DNA of 13,203 nt from Planctomycetota bacterium (GTDB lineage Bacteria > Planctomycetota > MHYJ01 > WSZJ01 > JACPWG01): positions 1 through 13,203 of the forward strand of contig JACRIP010000272.1 of NCBI GenBank assembly GCA_016220045.1, read 5' to 3'. Shown here piece after piece: positions 6,660 through 13,203 of this stretch. A program made the translations under genes and the position numbers. Position 1 is the stretch's first letter. Each line of letters opens with the position of its first letter. The notes beneath the pieces are model-generated. The model was not told the DNA's origin. It did not search any database and saw only the letters and a program-made list of their open reading frames with translations.

Positions 6660-6959
6660 CTACATGCCGAGCTGGAGGCGCGCCCCTTCGGAGAGCCGGC
6701 TCGGATCCCACGGCGGCTCCCACGTCAAATCGATGCGGGCGTCGGTCACGCCCTGCACTTCCTTCACCTTGCGCTGGGCGTCGAGCAGGATCCACTCGGT
6801 GGTCGGGCACCCCATCGAGGTCATGGTCATCTTCACGTAGACCTTGGTCTCCTCCGTGACCTTGACCTCGTAGATCAGCCCGAGATCGACGATATTCACC
6901 GGGATCTCCGGGTCGTAGACGCGCCGCAGGCTGTCCATCACCTGCTCTTCGGTGATCAT
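6660..6959 (-). CDS. sufT: SufT/MIP18-like DUF59 Fe-S maturation factor
   Basis: The product has 99 residues and is essentially one DUF59 (MIP18/PaaD-like) domain. It shows DPEIPVNIVDLGLIY at 16-30, the MTSMGCP loop with the conserved Cys51, and a C-terminal WEPPWDPSRLS motif. Family members assist Fe-S cluster maturation or transfer in the cytoplasm, and a bacterial SufT role fits its place in the suf gene set. Start 6959 is chosen because AGGAG (6970-6966) lies 6 bases upstream; ATG 6965 would abut it. It follows ygfZ by 63 bp. PaaD-type phenylacetate function is unlikely, since no paa genes are present. Confidence 0.92.
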   Translation of the reverse strand: MITEEQVMDSLRRVYDPEIPVNIVDLGLIYEVKVTEETKVYVKMTMTSMGCPTTEWILLDAQRKVKEVQGVTDARIDLTWEPPWDPSRLSEGARLQLGM

Positions 6960-6965
6960 GAGCAT

Positions 6966-6970
6966 CTCCT
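6966..6970 (-). promoter_or_regulatory. Ribosome binding site deciding the sufT start
   Basis: AGGAG (in GAGGAG) is 6 bases from ATG 6959 and zero bases from ATG 6965, so translation should begin at MITEEQ. The longer frame from 7017 has no support. Confidence 0.8.
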
Positions 6971-6980
6971 CGGAGGGCGA

Positions 6981-7008
6981 GGCCCCCCCCGGCCATCGGT
7001 CGGGGGCC
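6981..7008 (-). other. GC hairpin between ygfZ and sufT
   Basis: 6981-6987 (ggccccc) and 7002-7008 are inverted copies with a 14-base loop. With no T-run behind it, it is not an intrinsic terminator; it could influence mRNA processing or be incidental. Confidence 0.35.
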
Positions 7009-7022
7009 GGGCGACTCATGCC

Positions 7023-8105
7023 CTAGGGTACAAACGGTAGTTTGACGATCTCGGCGGCGAGCGGACCGTCGGCATCCTGCGCCGCGCAGCGCACGCCGGG
7101 CCCGCCGCGGCCGCGCTGCACGTAGGCGAGGGCGATCGGCCCGCACGCGGGCGAACGCACCGCGCTGGTGACGCGCCCGATCTCCGCGCCCGCCGCGTCG
7201 GTCAGCCGCGCGCCGCGCGCCGGCAGCCGCTCCCCGGTCAGGCGTAAACCGTAGAGCCGCTTCGCGGGCTCGCCGTAGGTCTTGATGCGGGCGATGATCT
7301 CCTGGCCGACGTAGCAGCCCTTGGCGTAGCTGATCGCGCGCGCCTCCAGGCCGGCCTCGACCGGCAGCGTGCTCTCGTCCATGTCCACGCCGAACCACGG
7401 CACTCCCGCCTCCACGCGCAGCACCTCGAGGGCCGCCGCGCCGATCGGCACGAGTCCGTGCGCGGCGCCGGCGGCGCGCAGCGCCTCCCAGAATTCGCGC
7501 GCGCCCGCGGCCTCGACCACCAGCTCCACGCCCGGACCCCAGACCGGACTCGAACGGATCGCCCGCACGTCGCGGCCGGCGATGCGCGCCTCCGCGTGGG
7601 CGAATTCCCCGGCGGGCAGGGTGAATCCCGGAGCCAGCGCCGCGAGCACGGCGTCGGCGCGCGGACCGAGCAGGTCGAAGGCGGTCCACGCGGCCGAGCG
7701 GTCGGTCAGCTCGACGTCGTCGGCGATGATGAAGCGCCCGAGCCCGGCCAGGAGCCCAGGCCCCAGGTCGCCGCGCGTGGTCAGGAGGTACCGGTCCTCG
7801 CGGCAGAGCACGGCGAGGTCGGCGAGCAGCTTGCCCTTGGCCGAGACCATCGTCGCGGCGCACCCGCCGCCGGGCGCGAGCCCGTTGACGTCGTTGGTCG
7901 TCATCCCGTGCAGGAACCGCTTGCGGTCGGCGCCGGTCACTTCGATCCAGGCGCGGTCCGAGGCGTCGAGCAGCGCCACGCCGGCACGCGCCGCCCGGCA
8001 CTCTTCGGCGAGATCCCCGAACTTCTCGGGCATCAGGCAATGCCCGTACTTCGCGAGGGTCACGCCGAGCGACTGGTAGAGGCTACTGAGAGCAGGGGGA
8101 GGCAT
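7023..8105 (-). CDS. ygfZ: YgfZ/GcvT-like folate-dependent Fe-S repair protein
   Basis: The product has 360 residues of the YgfZ family, the GcvT-like fold that in E. coli uses tetrahydrofolate and supports certain Fe-S enzymes such as MiaB. The hallmark K-G-C-Y-x-G-Q-E is at 262-269 with Cys264. FLHGMTTNDV (64-73) and the VEAGVPWFGVDMDE segment (231-244) are also family typical. The start at 8105 overlaps the end of the A-type carrier gene by 23 bases, which suggests translational coupling, but the Shine-Dalgarno is weak (GGAAGG, about 11 bases away). It is not a glycine-cleavage T protein: there are no gcv neighbours, and the KGCYxGQE signature is diagnostic. Confidence 0.93.
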   Translation of the reverse strand: MPPPALSSLYQSLGVTLAKYGHCLMPEKFGDLAEECRAARAGVALLDASDRAWIEVTGADRKRFLHGMTTNDVNGLAPGGGCAATMVSAKGKLLADLAVLCREDRYLLTTRGDLGPGLLAGLGRFIIADDVELTDRSAAWTAFDLLGPRADAVLAALAPGFTLPAGEFAHAEARIAGRDVRAIRSSPVWGPGVELVVEAAGAREFWEALRAAGAAHGLVPIGAAALEVLRVEAGVPWFGVDMDESTLPVEAGLEARAISYAKGCYVGQEIIARIKTYGEPAKRLYGLRLTGERLPARGARLTDAAGAEIGRVTSAVRSPACGPIALAYVQRGRGGPGVRCAAQDADGPLAAEIVKLPFVP

Positions 8106-8550
8106 GGGAATGCTCGCCTTCCGCGTGCGGGGCGCCGGAGGGGGCCACGCCGATCGGGAGCGCTTCGGCTGCCGCCGTGGCCGCGGTCGCTTCACCGGCG
8201 GCCGCGCCCGCCTCGCCCTTGATGGCGAAGGAGGTGCCGCAGCCGCAGGCGCCCGCGACCTGGGGGTTCATCACGACGAAACCCGCGCCCTGGTACTTCA
8301 TCAGGAAGTGCAGGCGCGCGCCTTCGAGGAGCGGCATGCTCTTGGGATCGACGAGCACGCGGATGCCCTCGCTCGCGAAGACGTGGTCGGTCTCCTTGGG
8401 CGCGGTGATGCCCATCATGTACTGCATGCCGGAGCAGCCGCCGCCGCGCACGCCGAGCCGGAACCCGCTGTCCTTCGGGTCGCGGCGCTCCATCTCCATG
8501 AAGACGCGGATCCACTTGACGGCTTCGGGGGTGACTTCGAGTTGCGGCAT
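8083..8550 (-). CDS. A-type Fe-S carrier (SufA/ErpA/IscA family) with C-terminal extension
   Basis: The product has 155 residues. The HesB/IscA domain occupies about 1-110, with the three cluster-ligating cysteines Cys39 (GGGCSGMQY), Cys102 and Cys104 (ACGCGTSF). These proteins accept [2Fe-2S] or [4Fe-4S] clusters from SufBCD and pass them to apo-proteins. Usual length is about 105-125 residues; here residues 112-155 form an Ala/Gly-rich, low-complexity tail ending in a His/Glu stretch and a Cys (HAEGEHSHASPC). It lies 24 bp after sufS and overlaps ygfZ. A GGGG-type Shine-Dalgarno precedes ATG 8550. I cannot assign it to SufA, IscA or ErpA from sequence alone. Confidence 0.94.
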   Translation of the reverse strand: MPQLEVTPEAVKWIRVFMEMERRDPKDSGFRLGVRGGGCSGMQYMMGITAPKETDHVFASEGIRVLVDPKSMPLLEGARLHFLMKYQGAGFVVMNPQVAGACGCGTSFAIKGEAGAAAGEATAATAAAEALPIGVAPSGAPHAEGEHSHASPCSQ

Positions 8551-8574
8551 GGTCGGGTCCCCTTTCGCTACGGG

Positions 8575-9864
8575 TCAGCGCGCGCCGCCCTGAAAGAACT
8601 CGCGCGCGCGACGCAGGCTGTCGATCAGGACGTCCACTTCTTCTTCGGTGTTGTAGAAATAGAAACTGGCACGGGCGGTCGCGGCGACGCCGAAGCGCCG
8701 CATGATCGGCTGCGCGCAGTGGTGGCCGGCGCGCACGCACACGCCGTCCTGGTCCACGATGGTGGCGAGGTCGTGCGGGTGGACGTCGCCGACGGTGAAG
8801 GCGACGACGCCGCCGCGGTGGCAGGCGAGACGCGGGCCGAAGATGCGCACGTCGGGTCCGAGCCCGCGCAGGCGCTCGAGGGCGTAGGCCGCGAGCCCCT
8901 GCTCGTGGTTGCGGATGCGCGCGATGCCGATGCCGGCGAGGTAATCGATCGCCGCGCCCAGGCCGATGACCTCGGCGATCGCGGGCGTGCCGGCCTCGAA
9001 CTTCCACGGCAGCTCGTTCCAGGTCGAGCCCTCCATGCGCACTTCGCGGATCATGTCGCCGCCGCCCAGCCACGGGTCCATTGCGTCGAGCAGCTCGCGC
9101 CGCGCGTAGAGGATGCCCACGCCGGTCGGCCCGCACATCTTGTGGCCGGAGAAGGCCAGGAAATCGCAGCCCAGGAGCTGGACGTCGACCGGCATGTTCG
9201 GCACGCTCTGCGCCGCGTCCACCAGCACCAGCGCGCCCACGCGGCGCGCGCGCTGCACGATTTCGACGATCGGGTTGATCGTGCCCAGCACGTTCGAGCA
9301 CTGCGTCACCGCCACCAGCTTGGTGCGCGGGGTGAGCAGCCGATCGAAGGCCTCCAGCTCCAGCGTGCCGTCGTCGCGCAGCCCGACCCAGCGCAGGGTA
9401 GCTCCCGTACGCTGCGCCGCGATCTGCCAGGGCACGATGTTCGAGTGGTGCTCCATCTCCGTGATCAGGATTTCGTCGCCCGGCTTGAGGTACTTCAGGC
9501 CCCAGGAGTGCGACACGAGGTTGATCGCCTCGGTGGTCCCGCGCACGTAGACGATCTCGTCGGTGCGCCGCGCATTGATCAGCCGCCGGACTTTTTCGCG
9601 CACGCCTTCGTACGCGTCGGTGGCCTTCGCGCTCATCGCGTAGGCGCCGCGGTGGATGTTGGCGCAGTATTCTTCGAAGTACCCGCGCATCGCGTCGAGC
9701 ACCGCCGTCGGCTTCTGCGTGGTGGCGGCGTTGTCGAGGTAGACCAGCGGCTTCCCGCGCTCGGTCGTGCCGAGGATCGGGAAATCGGCCCGGACGCGCG
9801 CGGCCGAGAAGGCGACCTCGGCCGGCGGCTTCGGGAGCAGGCCGCTCGCGGGAGTGCGGTCCAT
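8575..9864 (-). CDS. sufS: SufS type II cysteine desulfurase
   Basis: The product has 429 residues. It is a PLP enzyme that converts cysteine to alanine and a persulfide. Visible hallmarks are the YLDNAATTQKP motif (42-52), the His pair at 139-140, the PLP lysine Lys242 in SGHK, and catalytic Cys383 in RAGHHCAQP, the short type II loop. The context with SufU makes the sulfur route SufS to SufU to SufBCD. The start at 9864 is followed by a Pro-rich N-terminal extension of about 20 residues before the fold; the Shine-Dalgarno is modest. It is separated from sufU by 188 bp that carry an octamer array. Confidence 0.96.
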   Translation of the reverse strand: MDRTPASGLLPKPPAEVAFSAARVRADFPILGTTERGKPLVYLDNAATTQKPTAVLDAMRGYFEEYCANIHRGAYAMSAKATDAYEGVREKVRRLINARRTDEIVYVRGTTEAINLVSHSWGLKYLKPGDEILITEMEHHSNIVPWQIAAQRTGATLRWVGLRDDGTLELEAFDRLLTPRTKLVAVTQCSNVLGTINPIVEIVQRARRVGALVLVDAAQSVPNMPVDVQLLGCDFLAFSGHKMCGPTGVGILYARRELLDAMDPWLGGGDMIREVRMEGSTWNELPWKFEAGTPAIAEVIGLGAAIDYLAGIGIARIRNHEQGLAAYALERLRGLGPDVRIFGPRLACHRGGVVAFTVGDVHPHDLATIVDQDGVCVRAGHHCAQPIMRRFGVAATARASFYFYNTEEEVDVLIDSLRRAREFFQGGAR

Positions 9865-9933
9865 GGTGGAAACCTACCGAACAGTTTCTTGATGCCGCAT
9901 CATGATCTTGTCGAGGGACGGACCATGGCGGGC

Positions 9934-9973
9934 GACGTTTAGGCGTTTAGGCGTTTGGGCGTTTATGCGTTTG
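9934..9973. repeat. Tandem octamer array in the sufU-sufS spacer
   Basis: Five tandem units of eight bases on the plus strand: gacgttta, ggcgttta, ggcgtttg, ggcgttta, tgcgtttg. The consensus is GGCGTTTR. A related array in the opposite orientation lies at 12949-12980. No coding potential or hairpin is evident. Confidence 0.8.
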
Positions 9974-10052
9974 GGTCTGTTGCACGCGCGGATCCCGCGG
10001 CGACTCCCGTAATGCCGGAAGTCGATCCGAATTCCGCAATCGACCGCGTCCG

Positions 10053-10505
10053 CTATTCCGTGGATATCGGTTTCGCCGTACTCTCCAGCGCGGCGCGGAG
10101 CGTGTGCCAGGGCAGCGAGGCGCACTTGACGCGCACCGGGAACTCGCACACGCCGCCGAAGGCCGCCAGCTTGCCGAGCTCGATCTCGGGATGACCGAGC
10201 TCCTTCTGGCCGGTCACGAGCTGGTGGAATTTCTCGAACAGGGCGTCGGCCTGGGCGCGCGGCAGGCCCTTGACCGCCGCGGTCATCATCGAGGCCGAGG
10301 CGCGCGAAATCGCGCAGCCCTGGCCCTGGAAGGCCACGTCGACGATCACGTCGCCCGCGAGCTTGACGAACACGATGAGCTGGTCGCCGCAGAGCGGATT
10401 GTGCCCCAGCGCCTGGCGATCCGCGTCCGGCAGCGCCTTGAAATTGCGCGGGTGGCGATGGTGGTCGAGGATCACTTCCTGGTACAGGTCGGTCAGCTCG
10501 GACAT
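10053..10505 (-). CDS. sufU: SufU zinc-dependent sulfurtransferase
   Basis: The product has 150 residues, the usual SufU length. The four zinc-site residues line up with those of Bacillus SufU: Cys39, Asp41 (PLCGDQ), Cys64 (GQGCAIS) and Cys128 (KCASLPW). The insertion between the second and third Cys that separates SufU from IscU scaffolds is present (about 100-122). It takes sulfane sulfur from SufS by zinc-ligand swapping and hands it to SufBCD. Gene order is sufD-sufU-sufS, unlike the sufCDSUB order known in Bacillus. The Shine-Dalgarno is weak, and the upstream spacer has a heptamer array. Confidence 0.95.
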   Translation of the reverse strand: MSELTDLYQEVILDHHRHPRNFKALPDADRQALGHNPLCGDQLIVFVKLAGDVIVDVAFQGQGCAISRASASMMTAAVKGLPRAQADALFEKFHQLVTGQKELGHPEIELGKLAAFGGVCEFPVRVKCASLPWHTLRAALESTAKPISTE

Positions 10506-10515
10506 GGCGCCGTCC

Positions 10516-10564
10516 GGGTCAGGGGTAAGGGACGAGGGATCAGATGTCAGGGATCAGGTGTCAG
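10516..10564. repeat. Tandem heptamer array in the sufD-sufU spacer
   Basis: Seven tandem units on the plus strand: gggtcag, gggtaag, ggacgag, ggatcag, atgtcag, ggatcag, gtgtcag. The consensus is GGRTCAG (CTGAYCC on the gene strand). It occupies more than half of the 95-bp spacer and ends 10 bases before the sufU start codon, where the ribosome would land. Confidence 0.85.
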
Positions 10565-10600
10565 GGCACGGGGATCCGGGGTCGGCGGCACGCCGGGCGT

Positions 10601-11970
10601 TTACCCGATCTCGATCGCGGCTTCCGGCTCGCCGCCGAGCAGGGCATAGAGCCAGCGCGCCTGCCGCTCGCGCAGCGCCGGCCCCGAAATCTCGCGCAGG
10701 ATCTCCAGCAGGAAGGCGTGGATCACCAGACGCCGCGCATCGGCTTCCGGGAGGCCGCGCGTTCTCAGGTAGAACACCGCATCGGGCGAAATGTGCCCGA
10801 TGGTCGCGCCGTGCTTGCACTTCACGTCGTTCGCGAAGATCTCGAGCTGCGGCTTGGTGTCGATGATCGCTTCGTCGGAGAGCAGCAGGTTCTTGTTGGC
10901 CTGGTGCGCGTCGGTCTGCTGCGCGTCCTTGCGCACGATGATCTTGCCGTTGAAGACCGCCTTCGCCTTGCCCTCCAGGATGCCCTTGTACAGCTCCCGG
11001 CTCACCGAATGGGCCTTGGCGTGGTCGATCGACGTATGGTTGTCGAGGTGCTGGGTGCCGAAGACGCGGTAAACGCCGTTCAGCGTCGTCGTGATCCCCG
11101 GGCCGTCCACCAGGGTATTCAGGTCGTTGCGCACCAGCGACCCGCCGAGCGCGATCGAATGGGAGGTGAAGCTGCAGTTCTGCGCCTGCCGGGTCGAGAG
11201 GGTCGCGACGTGGAACGCGCCGAGCGATTCCCGCTGGATCTTCAGGTGCTCAATGTGGGCGTTTTCGCCGACCACCAGTTCGCTCACGGCGTTGGTCAGG
11301 TATACGCCGGAGCCGAGGCCGACGAAGGTCTCGACCAGGACGGCCTTGCTCTCGCGGTCGGCAAGGAAGAGCGCGCGCGGATGGGCCACGGTCGGCTCAC
11401 CCGCCCCGGTGGCGACGTAGAGCACGTGGATCGGGCGCTCGACCACGGTCCTGGCCGGCAGGTGGACGAAGGCGCCGTCGCGGAAGAAGGCGGTATTGAG
11501 CGCGACGAAAGCGTGAGCGCGGGGACTCGCGATTCGCCCGAGCTGGGACTCGAGCGCGCGCGGGTCCGCGGCCAGCAGCTCCCCGAGCGTGCCGATGCGC
11601 ACGCCGGCCGGGAGCGCGGCGCGGTGGGAGAGCGCGGGGGCGTAGTGGCCGTCCACGAAGACCAGGCGGGCGGCTTCGACGCCCTCGTAGACCGAGTCGG
11701 CGATCGCGGCGGCGGTCACCGCCCCTGCCGCGGGAGCGGGCGCCGGGCGGAAGGCGGTCTCGACGATCGGCGCCACGCTGGTCGCGCGCCAATCCTCGTG
11801 GGCGGTGGTCGGGAAGCCCATCTCCGCGAAGTCGACGATCGCGCTCTTGCGCGACTCGACGAGCCAGGGCAGGTGGCGGCCGGGCAGGCCGGGCTCCTGC
11901 GCCGCGAACGCGGACAGCCAGGTTCCGGTGCGCGGCGCGGTCGCGGGGGCCTTGGTTTCTGCGAGTTGGA

Positions 11971-11974
<4 letters not shown>
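10601..11974 (-). CDS. sufD: SufD, Fe-S assembly scaffold subunit
   Basis: The product has 457 residues, normal for the family, with the beta-helix SufB/SufD core. The conserved KCKHGATIG motif holds Cys386 and His388, corresponding to E. coli SufD Cys358 and His360, which take part in cluster formation at the SufB-SufD interface; YLRTRGLP follows. It forms the SufBC2D complex in the cytoplasm. Its ATG overlaps the sufC TGA (shared ATGA at 11971-11974), a sign of translational coupling. The N-terminal 100 residues are Ala/Pro-rich and less conserved. Confidence 0.97.
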
Positions 11975-12777
<803 letters not shown>

Positions 12778-12836
12778 GGTATACCTCTTCAGCCAGCCAA
12801 ACTGCAAACTCGATTCTCTCGGGGGGGAGCCTGGCG

Positions 12837-12893
12837 GTAGGGGCGCACCACAGGATTCGGCCCATTGGGGCGACCACAAGGGAGGGCCCCTAC
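12837..12893. repeat. Palindromic intergenic element in the sufB-sufC spacer
   Basis: The ends gtaggggc (12837-12844) and gcccctac (12886-12893) are perfect inverted copies 41 bases apart. The inner part is imperfectly paired. The GTAGGGGCG core also appears at 37-45, so it looks like a divergent copy of the element at the left edge. It sits in the 205-bp gap between sufB and sufC and could affect read-through or mRNA processing. Confidence 0.65.
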
Positions 12894-12948
12894 GCACCCG
12901 AAGATTCAACGTAGACATCACACTCGGCCGCGTCCCGACCAGCCATCT

Positions 12949-12980
12949 CCAAACCGCGAAACCGCCAAACGTCCAAACCT
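12949..12980. repeat. Tandem octamer array in the sufB-sufC spacer
   Basis: Four tandem units: ccaaaccg, cgaaaccg, ccaaacgt, ccaaacct. On the opposite strand they resemble the GGCGTTTG octamers at 9934-9973. The array ends two bases before the sufB stop codon. Confidence 0.7.
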
Positions 12981-12982
12981 TC

Positions 12983-13203
12983 CTAGCCGACGGACCCCTC
13001 AAGGCTCACCGAGAGGAGCTTCTGTGCTTCCACCGCGAACTCCATCGGCAGCTCCTTGAGGACCTGCTTGCAGAAGCCGCTGACGATCATCGAGACGGCG
13101 TCCTCGGCCGAGATGCCGCGCTGGGCGCAGTAGAAGAGCTGATCGTCGCCGATCTTGGAGGTCATGGCCTCGTGTTCGACCTGCGACGTGGTGTTGTGGA
13201 CGT
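12983..13203 (-). CDS. sufB: SufB, C-terminal end (cut by the window)
   Basis: Only the last 72 residues are present; the frame continues past the right edge. The visible part shows Q-V-E-H-E-A, whose His-Glu pair corresponds to the E. coli SufB His433/Glu434 region implicated in cluster building, then GDDQLFYCAQRGI and EFAVEAQKLLS, a near-perfect match to the SufB C-terminus. SufB is the scaffold subunit of SufBC2D. sufC follows after 205 bp that hold two repeat elements. Confidence 0.97.
   Translation of the reverse strand, partial: VHNTTSQVEHEAMTSKIGDDQLFYCAQRGISAEDAVSMIVSGFCKQVLKELPMEFAVEAQKLLSVSLEGSVG

Noticed and set aside
9874..10149. A 91-codon minus-strand frame in the sufU-sufS spacer
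   Set aside because: It overlaps the 3' end of sufU in another frame and reads through the octamer array; no motif or ribosome binding site.
9934..10564. CRISPR array
   Set aside because: The tandem units are 7-8 bases with no spacers, and no cas genes are present.
11397..11792. Arg-rich open frames on either strand inside sufD, sufS and ygfZ
   Set aside because: Shadow frames of well-supported genes, produced by GC-rich third positions.

Overview
The window is a very GC-rich bacterial chromosome segment, and every supported gene lies on the minus strand. The Fe-S genes look ordinary and vertically inherited. The small ferredoxin and the gene set (SufBCD, SufU, SufS, A-type carrier, YgfZ, SufT) recall uncultured PVC/Verrucomicrobia-like bacteria, but this is a weak taxonomic guess. 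There is no rRNA, tRNA, CRISPR array, transposase or integrase.

Right part (about 6300-13203): a SUF iron-sulfur cluster assembly locus. In transcription order, right to left, it reads sufB (3' end only), sufC, sufD, sufU, sufS, an A-type carrier (SufA/ErpA/IscA family), ygfZ, sufT (DUF59/MIP18) and a small [4Fe-4S] ferredoxin. SufS and SufU would mobilise sulfur from cysteine, SufBCD would build the cluster, the A-type protein, SufT and YgfZ would help deliver or repair clusters, and the ferredoxin is a likely electron carrier or client. Several spacers carry short tandem arrays (period 7 or 8) or palindromic elements, so the locus is one gene set but may not be one transcript.

Middle (5093-6299): about 1.2 kb with no convincing gene. 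It holds an inverted pair of one palindromic repeat downstream of the ferredoxin, and a leader with competing short stems just upstream of the next gene.

Left part (392-5092): the striking gene. It encodes a 1566-residue protein with a type IV minor-pilin-like (PilX-type) N-terminus, FG-GAP/VCBS beta-propeller repeats, and three blocks holding 19 copies of a Cys/His module in which half the residues are Cys or His, plus two duplicated Asp-rich linkers. The Cys/His blocks look inserted into loops of the propeller. I infer a pilus- or envelope-associated metal-binding protein; the metal and purpose are unknown and I recognise no described family for it. A strong intrinsic terminator (344-381) ends this gene, and a perfect 18-bp inverted repeat sits at the left edge of the window.
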